DNA of 64,000 nucleotides from Pontibacter sp. HSC-36F09 (GCF_024171605.1 NZ_JALKAA010000002.1:372001-436000), one strand, 5' to 3'. Positions 1-8,857 are shown, counted from the first letter of the stretch. Numbers and translations: made by a program. Notes: generated by a model not told the origin, from the sequence alone.

Positions 1-1524
1 AAACTACTCTTCAACCAGGAGCAGAAGTGCGTGATTGAGGGGGTGTTTGATATTTCGCAGTACAACCTCAAAGAGGTGTTTGTGGCCGAAGACCTGGACT
101 TTGATGAGCAGTGCATTCTGCGCCGTGAGATCAGCCCGAGCGGAAAGTCACGCGCCTTTGTGAACGACACGCCGGTAACGCTGGATGTGCTCCGAAAAAT
201 AGGGGAGAACCTGATGGATATCCACTCGCAGCACGACACCCTGCAGCTGGGCGATACGAGCTTTCAGCTCAATATCCTCGATATCTATGCCGGCAACACC
301 TCGTTGGATATTTATGCGGGCAACCTCTCATACCTGAAAGACTACAACGAGACTTTTCGCAGGTATAAGAAGCTGGATGGCGACTATAAAAAACTGACCG
401 ACCAACTGGCGCAAGCGCAGAAGGAGCTGGATTACAACACTTTCCTGCTCAACGAACTCGAAGAGATCAACCTGCAGCAAGACGAGCAGGAGCAGCTGGA
501 GACAGAACTGAAGGAACTGGAGAACGCAGAAGACATCAAACTGAAGCTGACCCAGGCGGTGCAGTTCCTGACGGAATCCGAGTTCAACATCACTTCGGCC
601 CTGAAAGACACCGTGCAGCTGATCAATCAGTTGGCTGCTTTCTCCCCAAAATATGAAGAGTTGCGCACGCGCACTGAGAGCTGCATGATCGAGCTCAACG
701 ACGTGGCCGGTGAACTGGAAGATGCAGAGCGTCGCACGGAAGCAGACCCGGCCCGCACTACGGAGGTGCAGGAGCGCCTGAACACCATCTATACCTTGCA
801 GCGAAAGCACCAGGTGCAGACCATTGCAGAGCTCCTCGAAATACAGCGCGAACTCGAAAACAAAGTAGGCAGTGTCCTCAACCTGGACAATGCTCTTTCC
901 AGCACCGAGAAAGCCATGAAAGAGGCGGAGAAGGAAATGCTGGAGAAAGCTGCTGTGCTTTCGGAGCGTCGTAAAGCCTCGTTTGGCCAGTTCGAAAAGG
1001 AACTCTATACCTTGCTGGCCGAACTCGGAATGCCGAACGCCCGCATTGTCATTCAGCATAAAGCCGCCGCGCCAACTGCTACCGGCACCGACGAGATCAG
1101 CATTCTGTTCAGCGCCAACAAAGGAGCACAGCCGCAATCATTAGTGAAGGCAGCCTCAGGTGGTGAATTCTCCCGCCTGATGCTGAGCATCAAGTACATG
1201 CTGGCCGACAAAACGGCTCTTCCAACTATCGTGTTTGATGAAATTGACACAGGTATATCCGGTGAGGTGGCCGTGAAAGTAGGCAAGATGATGCAGCAGA
1301 TGGCACAGAAGCACCAGATCATTGCTATATCGCACTTGCCTCAGATCGCAGCGCAGGGCAACTCGCATTACTTCGTGTACAAGCATGACACTGAAGACCG
1401 CACGATCAGCCGTATTAAAAAGCTGAGTGAGAAAGAGCGTGTGGATGAAATTGCCCACATGATTGCAGGCGCCAACCCAAGTGCAAGCGCCTATAAGAGC
1501 GCCAAAGAATTGCTGTCGCTGTAA
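1..1524 (+). CDS. recN: DNA repair protein RecN, 5'-truncated by window edge
   Basis: This is the C-terminal part of RecN, the SMC-like ATPase that acts early in double-strand break repair. The frame is open from base 1 (KLLFNQEQKCVIEGVFDI), so the start, with the Walker A region, lies outside the window; the GTG at 31 is not the true start. A coiled-coil middle (roughly 110-330 of the visible part) is followed by the ABC signature SGGEFSRLMLS, Walker B TIVFDEIDTGISG and the AISHLPQIAAQG switch region, all typical of RecN. An oddity is a near-tandem LDIYAGN-TS-LDIYAGN near 275-325. Family assignment is secure. Confidence 0.95.
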   Translation, partial: KLLFNQEQKCVIEGVFDISQYNLKEVFVAEDLDFDEQCILRREISPSGKSRAFVNDTPVTLDVLRKIGENLMDIHSQHDTLQLGDTSFQLNILDIYAGNTSLDIYAGNLSYLKDYNETFRRYKKLDGDYKKLTDQLAQAQKELDYNTFLLNELEEINLQQDEQEQLETELKELENAEDIKLKLTQAVQFLTESEFNITSALKDTVQLINQLAAFSPKYEELRTRTESCMIELNDVAGELEDAERRTEADPARTTEVQERLNTIYTLQRKHQVQTIAELLEIQRELENKVGSVLNLDNALSSTEKAMKEAEKEMLEKAAVLSERRKASFGQFEKELYTLLAELGMPNARIVIQHKAAAPTATGTDEISILFSANKGAQPQSLVKAASGGEFSRLMLSIKYMLADKTALPTIVFDEIDTGISGEVAVKVGKMMQQMAQKHQIIAISHLPQIAAQGNSHYFVYKHDTEDRTISRIKKLSEKERVDEIAHMIAGANPSASAYKSAKELLSL

Positions 1525-1722
1525 ACTCAATTAAAGCCGCCCTTTGCTGAGAAGCTCAATTCTGAAACAGGATAGGGATGAATAGAGGAGCGGGCTTATG
1601 TGAATGATGGCTGCTTTGAACTTGAGTTATACCTAGTTATTGCTATATTGCTGCGTAATTTCCGCGGGCTATACCTAACTGGCGGGAATCATGAAATTTT
1701 AAAACATTAACCTGACAAATAC

Positions 1723-2541
1723 ATGTCTTATAATCTGCTTAAAGGAAAGAAAGGAATCATTTTCGGAGCGCTTGACGAAAAGTCTATTGCCTGGAAAGTG
1801 GCCATGCGTGCCAAGGAAGAGGGCGCTGAGTTTGTGTTGACCAACGCTCCGATCGCGATGCGTATGGGGGAGATCAACAAATTGGCAGAAGCCTGCAACG
1901 CGCAGATTATACCTGCTGATGCCACTTCTGTAGAGGATCTGGAAAACCTGTTCGCCAAAGCACAGGAGATTTTAGGCGGTAAACTCGACTTCGTACTGCA
2001 CTCTATCGGCATGAGCCCGAACATCCGCAAAGGCAAGTCTTATGGCGATCTGAACTACGAGTGGTTCCAAAAGACACTGGACATCTCGGCGCTGTCTTTC
2101 CACAAAGTGATGCACGTGGCTGAGAAGCAGGATGCCATGAACGAGTGGGGTTCGGTTGTAGCTCTTTCTTACATAGCAGCCCAGCGTGTGTTTCCAGACT
2201 ATACGGACATGTCGCATGCCAAGGCATTGCTTGAGTCGATTGCCCGCAACTACGGTCATCGTTTCGGTAACCTGAAGAAGGTGCGTGTAAACACAGTATC
2301 GCAGTCGCCAACTAAAACTACAGCCGGTACCGGCGTGGGTGGCTTCGACGCGTTCTATGACTATGCTGACAAGATGTCGCCACTTGGCAACGCTTCAGCT
2401 GAGTCTTGCGCCGACTACTGCATCACCCTGTTCTCGGACCTGACCCGCATGGTGACCATGCAAAACCTGATGCACGACGGCGGCTTCTCTTACATGGGTA
2501 TCTCCGAGAGTGTGGTAGAGATGCTCAATAAGCAGTCTTAG
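1723..2541 (+). CDS. fabI: enoyl-[acyl-carrier-protein] reductase (NADH) FabI
   Basis: FabI reduces trans-2-enoyl-ACP in the last step of each fatty acid elongation cycle in the cytoplasm. The 272-aa protein has the usual length and short-chain dehydrogenase fold: an N-terminal nucleotide-binding segment (GKKGIIFGALDEKSIAWKVA) with the divergent FabI glycine pattern, LHSIGMSPN, and the catalytic Tyr-x6-Lys in FPDYTDMSHAKALLESIARNYG. ATG start at 1723; it stands alone, followed by a strong terminator. The 198-bp gap upstream holds two copies of the TATACCT word. I see no clear promoter. Confidence 0.95.
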   Translation: MSYNLLKGKKGIIFGALDEKSIAWKVAMRAKEEGAEFVLTNAPIAMRMGEINKLAEACNAQIIPADATSVEDLENLFAKAQEILGGKLDFVLHSIGMSPNIRKGKSYGDLNYEWFQKTLDISALSFHKVMHVAEKQDAMNEWGSVVALSYIAAQRVFPDYTDMSHAKALLESIARNYGHRFGNLKKVRVNTVSQSPTKTTAGTGVGGFDAFYDYADKMSPLGNASAESCADYCITLFSDLTRMVTMQNLMHDGGFSYMGISESVVEMLNKQS

Positions 2542-2604
2542 TTTTTAAATTTGAAAATTTGGAGATGTGAAGATTTGAAACTGAATCTCTCAAATCCTTG
2601 ACAT

Positions 2605-2646
2605 AAAAAAAGCCCCTGGCGCTAGATGCGTCAGGGGCTTTTTTTT
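2605..2646 (+). terminator. rho-independent terminator of fabI
   Basis: AGCCCCTGGCGC, five-base loop, GCGTCAGGGGCT with one G-T pair, flanked by an A-run on the left and eight T on the right. It could also act on the opposite strand. Confidence 0.85.
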
Positions 2647-2744
2647 GATGTTTTGCTCTTTTGAATTAAGTGAAAAGTAAGCGAAACCCAAGGTAACTTA
2701 TAGCTTTGCTTTAAAGTACAGCTATAAATCTCCCCATTCCCAAA

Positions 2745-3116
2745 TCAATCTTCCTCCCGATGTACTTTGGTGAAGTCGAAGGCGGGAACGCAGACGGACC
2801 AGTACTCAGTTTCTTCGTCGTAAGGGTTAGCGTAGCGTATGCGGGATCCGGCTTTGATCAGGATGGACTCGCCGGCTTCCACCTCCACTTCCTCTCCGTC
2901 AATCTCAATTAACTTTCGGCCGCGCAATACGATCGTGATCTCGTCGAACTCTGGCGTCTGATGCGGCTCGCCCCAGTGCGGTGGCGCTACCATGTGGGCC
3001 ACGCTGAAGGCATCGGTGTGGGTAGAGGCCTTGCCGAAATGTTCTTCTATCAGCTTTCCGTCCGTGGTAGGTACCCGGAAGGGCTTGGTCTGCTTGAAAT
3101 ATTTCTTCTCAGTCAT
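2745..3116 (-). CDS. small cupin-domain protein
   Basis: 123-aa single-domain protein of the cupin (small beta-barrel) superfamily. The C-terminal half has the cupin pattern: HQTPEFDEITIVLRGRKLIEIDGEEVEVEAGESILIKAG, with His and Glu spaced as in cupin motif 1 and a following Gly/Pro-type turn; the second motif is weaker. No signal peptide, so cytoplasmic. Closest resemblance is to uncharacterised cupins such as those of the EutQ-like group. The substrate cannot be told. It lies 12 bp downstream of the Kazal lipoprotein gene on the same strand, so the two are probably cotranscribed. Confidence 0.8.
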   Translation of the reverse strand: MTEKKYFKQTKPFRVPTTDGKLIEEHFGKASTHTDAFSVAHMVAPPHWGEPHQTPEFDEITIVLRGRKLIEIDGEEVEVEAGESILIKAGSRIRYANPYDEETEYWSVCVPAFDFTKVHREED

Positions 3117-3128
3117 GCCAGGTATAGC

Positions 3129-3359
3129 TTAGGATTTAGTGGCGCACTCGCCTTTGGTATAAGAAGTCACGCCGGAGCGGTCAGCTGTGCAGGCATTACC
3201 ATAGGTTTTTCCGTCGCAGCCGCATACCGGGTCGTACTGCATGGTGCACATTTGATCAGGGTTAATCTTCGCTTGATCGATACAGGGTATTTCGCTGTTT
3301 TTGCAGGAGTAGAAGACAGTCAGAGCCAAGAAGGCCGTTGCGAAAGCTGTTTTTTTCAT
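3129..3359 (-). CDS. Kazal-type protease-inhibitor-like lipoprotein
   Basis: 76-aa lipoprotein. A signal peptide ends in a lipobox (FYSC, Cys at about residue 19). The mature part carries a Kazal signature: [16 protein letters not shown] preceded by C-x-M-x-Y and followed by a final Cys in KGEC. Kazal domains normally inhibit serine proteases by a rigid exposed loop; here the domain would sit on the periplasmic or outer face of the cell envelope. First gene of a two-gene unit with the cupin. Whether it inhibits any protease is not shown by sequence. Confidence 0.85.
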   Translation of the reverse strand: MKKTAFATAFLALTVFYSCKNSEIPCIDQAKINPDQMCTMQYDPVCGCDGKTYGNACTADRSGVTSYTKGECATKS

Positions 3360-3550
3360 AGTGTTTTATTCTTTATCGTTTATACGCACTTATTGGTGGT
3401 CGGAGGGGAGTGACATGTTGCAAACTAAGTATGCACGACCCCGTATGTAATGGAACGTAAAATAAATCGAATATAAGTATAAGGACGATACTTTCTATTT
3501 CAAGAAACCAAGCCTTATCAAATAAACAGCACCAGAACATGATAAACAAC

Positions 3551-3940
3551 ATGAACGACGAGAAAGGAAAGATTTTGATGGCCACGCTGGCCGGTATTGG
3601 AATAGGCGTAGCGGCAGGTATACTGCTGGCCCCCAATAATGGCCCGGACACACGCGACAGCCTGAAAAGAACATTAAGCAAAGCAGGTGATGACCTGGAG
3701 CGCACCGTGAAAAACCTGATGGACAAGCTCGAGAGCAACAAGGTGACAGACGATGGCAGCAGCCTGGTGATGCGCGGATCCTGGGACGATGTTAAAGGCC
3801 AACTGAAGCAGAACTACGCAGAGCTCACCGAAGACGACCTGACCTATGTGGAAGGTCAGGAAGATGAACTCTGGGGGCGTTTGCAGCAGAAATTAGGCAA
3901 AACCAAAAACGAAATCATGAAGGTGATCAGAGACTTGTAA
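3551..3940 (+). CDS. YtxH-like / CsbD-like two-domain stress protein
   Basis: About 129 aa in two parts. Residues 1-60 form a YtxH-type segment: a Gly/Ala-rich membrane stretch (MATLAGIGIGVAAGILLAP) followed by a charged amphipathic helix. Residues 75-129 match the CsbD family (GSWDDVKGQLKQNYAELTEDDL and EGQEDELWGRLQQKLGKTKNE), small general-stress proteins. ATG at 3551 is preferred over ATG 3539 because the next gene also begins M-x-D/N-x-GK. It is the first of three paralogous genes up to 5205, each separated by its own terminator. Function unknown beyond probable envelope or osmotic stress association. Confidence 0.8.
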   Translation: MNDEKGKILMATLAGIGIGVAAGILLAPNNGPDTRDSLKRTLSKAGDDLERTVKNLMDKLESNKVTDDGSSLVMRGSWDDVKGQLKQNYAELTEDDLTYVEGQEDELWGRLQQKLGKTKNEIMKVIRDL

Positions 3941-3960
3941 TAACACACTGATCGTAATTA

Positions 3961-3996
3961 AAAGCTCAGCAAAGTGTTTTGCTGAGCTTTTTTTTC
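3961..3996 (+). terminator. terminator after YtxH/CsbD gene
   Basis: Perfect 13-bp stem (AAAGCTCAGCAAA with its complement) around a short loop, then eight or more T. Confidence 0.9.
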
Positions 3997-4121
3997 GTTA
4001 ATTAGGTGCAGTATAGTATAAAACTGTAGTATAGTTATAACTTAATACATGGCTTCCTCGTTATTAGGTCAACAGTTGAAATTAAAGAAAACAAATCCAA
4101 CAATTTATAATAAACAAAACT

Positions 4122-4463
4122 ATGAAAGATAATAGCGGAAAAGTAATGCTTGCCCTGTTGGCAGGCGCTAGCGCTGGCGTAATTGCAGGTCTACTGATGG
4201 CTCCGGACACCGGTGAGCAGACTAGAACTGGTATCAAAAAGTGGGCTAACAAACTGAGCAAAGACCTTGAGAAAAACCTGCAGACTGGCCTTGACGAAAT
4301 CAAGAACATGAGCAACGAAGCCATGAACAAAATGGGTAGTGCTAACAAAAACGGTGGCAACACTGGCGGCACTACTGGTGGCAATACTTCCTCTTCATCA
4401 ACTGGCTCTACTGGCTCATCTGCTGGAACAAACACAGGTGGATCTTCAGTAACTAACGTTTAG
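4122..4463 (+). CDS. YtxH domain protein with Gly/Ser/Thr-rich tail
   Basis: 113 aa. Residues 6-28 are a hydrophobic Gly/Ala segment (LALLAGASAGVIAGLLMAP) followed by DTGEQTRTGIKKWANKL, the YtxH pattern, and an amphipathic helix to about residue 70. The last 40 residues are a low-complexity Gly/Asn/Thr/Ser tail without predicted structure. Paralogue of the genes on both sides. Single-gene unit between two terminators. Likely a membrane-anchored stress protein; molecular role unknown. Confidence 0.8.
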   Translation: MKDNSGKVMLALLAGASAGVIAGLLMAPDTGEQTRTGIKKWANKLSKDLEKNLQTGLDEIKNMSNEAMNKMGSANKNGGNTGGTTGGNTSSSSTGSTGSSAGTNTGGSSVTNV

Positions 4464-4556
4464 TACATAGCCCTTTCAGGAACTATACGAAAAGCTTAGC
4501 TCACGCCCGGGGCATATGTGCCCGCTGAGGCGAAGACTAACTTTGAAAAGATGAAT

Positions 4557-4590
4557 GGCCTGTCCCTAACCGGGGCGGGCCTTTGTTTTT
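4557..4590 (+). terminator. terminator after second YtxH gene
   Basis: GGCCTGTCCC pairs with GGGGCGGGCC (two G-T pairs), five-base loop, then TTTGTTTTT. Confidence 0.7.
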
Positions 4591-4698
4591 AGGGCCTTTT
4601 GAGCTGAATTGCGCTAACCTTCGGACTTTACTCCCGTTATTATTTTAGAGCATATAAGAAGTTGGCAAGAAAGAATTCACATATAACCTAAGAAGACT

Positions 4699-5205
4699 AT
4701 GAGAACGAAAACGGATTACAGCAGCCTGGGAGAGTCCAAAAGCACATACAGCAACACCCCACGATCTTCCTCAACACACAGCTACGTAGGCAAAGAATCG
4801 AGCGGAAACGTAACACATTCTTCAGTTCGGGAGCCCAAACACCAGCCGCAAACGCAGCAGCGTACTGTGTATAGCAGCGGCAGTCGTAAGGACTCTTCCT
4901 CCGGCTCGCATGGGGAGAGCAGCGGCACCTTGGGGGTCGCCATGGGCCTGCTCGCCGGCGCCAGCGTAGGTGTGCTGGCAGGTATACTGATGGCGCCCGA
5001 CAGTGGCCGCATTACCCGTCGCCGCCTGTCAGACTCCGCCGCCTGGGTAGGCCGCGGCATCAACGAGAAACTAGGCACTGGCAGGGTTAAAACTGAGTCA
5101 TGGATCAGTAAGGCAGAAGTAAGCCTGAAAGATGTGACAAATAAGGTGAAAAGCAGCCTGTCTGGCGAAAACAGAGACAAGTACGATACTGGAGACAGCT
5201 ACTAA
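4699..5205 (+). CDS. YtxH domain protein with long hydrophilic N-terminus
   Basis: 168 aa. An unusual N-terminal 75 residues are Ser/Thr/Gln-rich and polar; then comes the YtxH membrane segment (GVAMGLLAGASVGVLAGILMAPDSG, residues about 77-101) and a charged helical tail to the end. The membrane segment is nearly the same as in the 4122 gene (LLAGAS-GV-AG), so these are paralogues. It ends 90 bp from the convergent lysS with a shared terminator between. Function unknown. Confidence 0.8.
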   Translation: MRTKTDYSSLGESKSTYSNTPRSSSTHSYVGKESSGNVTHSSVREPKHQPQTQQRTVYSSGSRKDSSSGSHGESSGTLGVAMGLLAGASVGVLAGILMAPDSGRITRRRLSDSAAWVGRGINEKLGTGRVKTESWISKAEVSLKDVTNKVKSSLSGENRDKYDTGDSY

Positions 5206-5236
5206 AGAGCAACCGGCAGGATGTCGGCGACTATAA

Positions 5237-5277
5237 AACAGAAATGGCCCGCTATACCTTAGCGGGCCATTTCTGTT
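5237..5277. terminator. bidirectional terminator between the third YtxH gene and lysS
   Basis: Perfect 18-bp stem 5237-5254 / 5260-5277 with five-base loop TACCT. The iterated word GCTATACCT covers the top of the stem and the loop (5251-5259). A and T runs lie on both sides. Confidence 0.9.
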
Positions 5278-5294
5278 ATTTTTGTGAGGATTTT

Positions 5295-6821
5295 CTACTC
5301 TTCTCTCTTCTCCGGCTTCATCTGCGGGAAGAACAGCACATCCTGGATGGAATGCGAGTTCGTCATGATCATGCTCAGGCGGTCGATGCCTATACCTAAA
5401 CCGGCTGTTGGCGGCATGCCATACTCCAGCGCACGCAGGAAGTCTTCGTCGAGCACCATGGCCTCGGTGTCGCCACGTTTGCCAAGCTCCAGTTGCTCCT
5501 CAAAGCGGGCGCGCTGATCGATCGGGTCGTTCAATTCAGAGAAAGCGTTGCAGATTTCCTTGCCGTTGCAGATCGCTTCGAAACGCTCTACCAAACCCGG
5601 CTTGTCTCGGTGCTTCTTCGCCAACGGGCTCATTTCCACCGGGTAGTCCGTGATGAAAGTCGGCTGAATCAGGTATGGCTCGCAGGTTTCGCCGAAAATT
5701 TCGTCGATAATCTTGCCTTTGCCCAGTTTCGGATCCACTTTTATACCTAGCGACTCGGCTGTCTGGCGCAGTTCCGGCTCTTCCATTTCTGAGATATCGA
5801 TCTTGGTGAAGTGCTCGATGGCCTCAAACATAGTGAAACGCTTCCATGGGCGCTGGAAGTTGATGATGTTCTCACCTACCTGTACTTTGGTGGTGCCGTG
5901 CAGATCCATGGCTACTTTCTCCACCATTTCCTCTACCAGGTCCATCATCCAGTTGTAGTCTTTGTAGGCTACGTACAGTTCCACCTGCGTGAACTCCGGG
6001 TTGTGGAAACGGCTCATACCTTCGTTACGGAAGTCCTTGGCAAACTCGAACACACCGTCGAAACCACCCACGATGAGGCGCTTCAGGTATAGCTCGTTGG
6101 CAATGCGCAGGTATAGCGTCATGTCCAGCGTGTTGTGGTGCGTCTTGAACGGACGCGCCGCCGCACCGCCGTACAGTGGCTGCAGAATAGGAGTTTCTAC
6201 TTCCAGGTAGCCTTGATTTGTCAGGTAAGAACGCATGGAGTTTACCAGTTGCGTACGCTTACGGAACGTCTCACGCACGTGTGGGTTCACAATCAGGTCC
6301 ACGTAACGCTGGCGATAACGCAGTTCCGGGTCTGTAAAACCATCGTGCACGATCTCGTTGCCGTTCTCATCAACCTCACGCTTCACGATTGGCAGCGGAC
6401 GCAGCGACTTGGTCAATACCTTCAGCTCCGTTACGTGTACCGAAATCTCGCCTACCTGTGTGATGAAAGCATAGCCTTTGATACCGATGAAGTCACCGAT
6501 GTCGAGCATCTTTTTGAACACGGTGTTGTACATGTCCTTGTTCTCGCCCGGGGCAATGTCATCGCGGGAAACGTAGATCTGGATTCGACCGGTGCTGTCC
6601 ATTAGCTCAGCAAACGAGGCTTTGCCCATTACGCGGCGGCTCATCAAGCGACCAGCCAGAGTTACTTCCTGGTAGTTGTTCTTCTCCTTATCGAAATTCT
6701 CCTTTATCTCTTTGGCCGTGGCCGTCACTTCAAATGTTTCGGATGGATATGGGTTAATGCCCATTTTCTCCAGCTCTTCGCGCTCGTGGCGTCTGCGTAG
6801 TTCCTGTTCGCTGAGTTGCAT
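5295..6821 (-). CDS. lysS: lysyl-tRNA synthetase, class II
   Basis: 508-aa class II LysRS, which charges tRNA-Lys in the cytoplasm. An N-terminal OB-fold anticodon-binding domain (about 60-180, [21 protein letters not shown]) is followed by the class II catalytic core: motif 2 [18 protein letters not shown] and motif 3 [16 protein letters not shown]. The usual LysRS C-terminus [11 protein letters not shown] is present. ATG at 6821 gives the normal bacterial length. Single-gene unit. Confidence 0.97.
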   Translation of the reverse strand: MQLSEQELRRRHEREELEKMGINPYPSETFEVTATAKEIKENFDKEKNNYQEVTLAGRLMSRRVMGKASFAELMDSTGRIQIYVSRDDIAPGENKDMYNTVFKKMLDIGDFIGIKGYAFITQVGEISVHVTELKVLTKSLRPLPIVKREVDENGNEIVHDGFTDPELRYRQRYVDLIVNPHVRETFRKRTQLVNSMRSYLTNQGYLEVETPILQPLYGGAAARPFKTHHNTLDMTLYLRIANELYLKRLIVGGFDGVFEFAKDFRNEGMSRFHNPEFTQVELYVAYKDYNWMMDLVEEMVEKVAMDLHGTTKVQVGENIINFQRPWKRFTMFEAIEHFTKIDISEMEEPELRQTAESLGIKVDPKLGKGKIIDEIFGETCEPYLIQPTFITDYPVEMSPLAKKHRDKPGLVERFEAICNGKEICNAFSELNDPIDQRARFEEQLELGKRGDTEAMVLDEDFLRALEYGMPPTAGLGIGIDRLSMIMTNSHSIQDVLFFPQMKPEKREE

Positions 6822-6978
6822 GCGATTTTAGTACTAAAGGTGACTGTTATATATAAACTGCAAAATTGCTAAATTATCGGCAGCTTTTAAAAGGTTAATT
6901 AGTGATTGTTAAAGGTTAGGAAGGTTATGGTAAAGAAATGGAGTAGGGAGTTGTAATTGTGCATGGGCTATGCTTTGT

Positions 6979-7076
6979 AGTCACGGCTGTTGCAGGTATC
7001 GCGAACTACGTTGTTTCATAGCTTCGCCTGTGCGCCGGGCAATGTCCTATGGCGCGAGCGTCCTCGCTCGTGACTA
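6979..7076. repeat. 98-bp element bounded by TAGTCACG / CGTGACTA inverted ends
   Basis: TAGTCACG at 6979-6986 and its exact complement at 7069-7076. Inside the right end is a second palindrome, CGAGCG-TCCT-CGCTCG (7055-7070). It could be a small REP- or MITE-like unit; copy number elsewhere cannot be judged from this window. Confidence 0.45.
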
Positions 7077-7189
7077 CTATGGTGGGGCCTCTGGCCCAGG
7101 TATAGCTGATTATACCTTGCTGTGTTTCAACTGCGTGTTGTAGGTATAGCAACCTTACTTGTTTTATAGCTTGCCCTGGCCGGGCGGGC

Positions 7190-7234
7190 CTCACTTTTTG
7201 TCTTGACACAAAAAGTGAGCAAAAAGGTCAAGAC
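7190..7234. repeat. overlapping palindromes forming alternative hairpins
   Basis: CTCACTTTTTGT (7190-7201) pairs perfectly with ACAAAAAGTGAG (7208-7219). GTCTTGAC (7200-7207) pairs perfectly with GTCAAGAC (7227-7234). The two stems share bases 7200-7201 and 7208-7219 lies in the second loop, so only one can form at a time. Confidence 0.6.
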
Positions 7235-7396
7235 CCTCCAAACTCGCTGAACGCTCGAACAGTGGAGTGTCGTAATGGTGCACCTGGCAAAGGCGATCTG
7301 CTTCGTAGGTCCAGTGCAAGTTAGCCTTGCTATACCTGTCAGTGGCCTGTCATAGTCACAATAAGACTTATACTTAACAACTGGCAGTAGCAGAAG

Positions 7397-7421
7397 TCCC
7401 CCTTTGAAGGAGGTAGGGGGA
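7397..7421. repeat. TCCCCCT...AGGGGGA palindrome
   Basis: TCCCCCT (7397-7403) and AGGGGGA (7415-7421) with an inner CCTT-TG-AAGG palindrome (7401-7410). From memory this resembles short intergenic repeats seen in many Bacteroidota; copies elsewhere are not testable here. Confidence 0.45.
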
Positions 7422-7501
7422 TGTTAATCGTGCACGATAATCCTGTCAATTCTTTAATCCTGTAAATCCTTGGGGTAGGGGCCCTATGTAAAGATTCAGA
7501 C

Positions 7502-7536
7502 AAAAAAAGCCCCGGCAAGCAAAACTTGCCGGGGCT
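7502..7536 (-). terminator. terminator of the unknown gene at 7565-8593
   Basis: Perfect 12-bp stem AGCCCCGGCAAG / CTTGCCGGGGCT, five-base loop; on the minus strand it is followed by seven T. Confidence 0.9.
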
Positions 7537-7564
7537 CCCATATATGTAGTAGAATAAATCGGAC

Positions 7565-8593
7565 TTAAGCAGCGGTGCGGAGTTGCTGCTCGTCGTCCTG
7601 CAAAAGCGGTTTTACTTTATCCTGCAGTCTGGCTGCCACAAACGAGTTCTGCAGATAGGCCGGCAGTTCCTGCACAAAGGCCTCGTACTGCTGCAGACTC
7701 ATGGCCTGCGCTACATAGCACTCATGTATACCGTTCAGGTAGCTCACAATCTGAAGCAGCGAGTCGTGGAACAGCTTGAAGTCGATATCGGACTGCACGA
7801 AGCGCTCGATCTCGCGGTGTGAGCTGGAGATGCGCAACCTCGCCAGCAAGTCGAACAATGTGGTATAGCCTATGCGCCAGGTAAGCTGCTGCCAATGCTG
7901 AGGACCAAATTTCTGCAACACCTCACCGGTACGGCTGCTACGGATGGCGGTATTCGGATTAGCCTGTACCTGCTGGCGCACAGATTTAGCCTTCATGCGA
8001 CGTGTGGTCTTCAGAAACTGACCGATCTGCGACTGCGCTTCGAGCTCCTTGCCCGCAATTTGCAAACCTGGTTTGTAATGCGCCAGCGGCAACCGGTTGA
8101 TGCGGAAGTCATCGTAATGCCCTGATGCATAGAAGCTCATCGCCTGTGGGTAAGCATTCTTCACGATCAGGCGGCCTGCCTCGCGCATCACCAGCGACTC
8201 GTTGCTGGTCTTGATTTGGCGGGTATGCAGGAAAGCCTGCAAACTTGCAAACACGGTATAGTAAGCCTGCGGAAACGTCCAGTGCAGGGCATTTCGGATA
8301 TAGTTCTCATCGCCCAGTTCGGCTGTGGTGCGCAGAGCATATTCTGTGTTCCAGCTGTTGAGCAACAGTTTCTTCACCGCTTCCAGATCTTCATCAGATA
8401 ACGCAGCAGGTACATCCTTAAAGTAAGCCAGCTGCTGCAGACCCATCCCTTCATAGTGGTCGAGGTGGTAATTGATCGCGAAAAAGTAGTTTAGAAACAC
8501 CTGCGCCGGGATGGATTTATACCATTCCTTGTCCAGCTGTTTCTGCTCTTCCGGATACATGGATATGATGTTTTCTTCTTCTTTCTCTTTCAT
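7565..8593 (-). CDS. conserved-looking protein of unknown function
   Basis: 342 aa, no signal peptide or membrane segment, mostly helical by composition. I do not recognise the family. Visible features: an acidic start (MKEKEEENII), a region rich in aromatic residues (WTFPQAYYTVFASLQAF, about 110-126), a basic stretch near 195-225 (TTRRMKAKSVRQQVQANP) and the segment LLARLRISSSHREIERFV near 250. Codon use is like its neighbours and it has its own strong terminator, so it is a real gene. ATG start at 8593. Single-gene unit, divergent from the PLP enzyme. Confidence 0.75.
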   Translation of the reverse strand: MKEKEEENIISMYPEEQKQLDKEWYKSIPAQVFLNYFFAINYHLDHYEGMGLQQLAYFKDVPAALSDEDLEAVKKLLLNSWNTEYALRTTAELGDENYIRNALHWTFPQAYYTVFASLQAFLHTRQIKTSNESLVMREAGRLIVKNAYPQAMSFYASGHYDDFRINRLPLAHYKPGLQIAGKELEAQSQIGQFLKTTRRMKAKSVRQQVQANPNTAIRSSRTGEVLQKFGPQHWQQLTWRIGYTTLFDLLARLRISSSHREIERFVQSDIDFKLFHDSLLQIVSYLNGIHECYVAQAMSLQQYEAFVQELPAYLQNSFVAARLQDKVKPLLQDDEQQLRTAA

Positions 8594-8857
8594 GTATTTA
8601 CAACATTTTTAGCCTGCTAACAGTTGCAATTTTCAGGTATAAATGCTGTGTTTTATTGATTTTATTAGCCTGATAATCAGTGTTTTGTGATCTAGTGTAA
8701 AAATATTTTCTATGCCCGTAAAATGCTGTTGCAGTGGCTGCTTTAAAGGCAGGTTTTGGTCATGCCTATACCTGTAAAAGAGAGGTAATTGTGAAAGGAA
8801 ACATTGATAACCCGAAGCTCAAAATAAGAGTACAAGAGGGGGATAAACCCTTATACC

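Larger units (their letters stand above)
6822..7501. other. repeat-rich non-coding stretch
   Basis: About 680 bp between lysS and the unknown gene ending at 7565. I see no convincing gene: the only open frame (7006-7209, minus) runs through palindromes and has no family resemblance. The stretch holds several inverted repeats listed separately and at least four copies of AGGTATA/TATACCT (7085-7330). Near 7440-7475 there is a short direct echo of AATCCTGT. It has the look of a collection of dispersed intergenic repeats common in Bacteroidota genomes. Confidence 0.6.

Noticed and set aside
7006..7209. 67-codon open frame on the minus strand
   Set aside because: It runs through palindromic repeats in the gene-free stretch and has no family resemblance or usable start context.
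8594..8857. SAM riboswitch before the Cys/Met enzyme gene
   Set aside because: I could not build the conserved SAM-I core stems; only a TATACCT word and A/T-rich stretches are visible.
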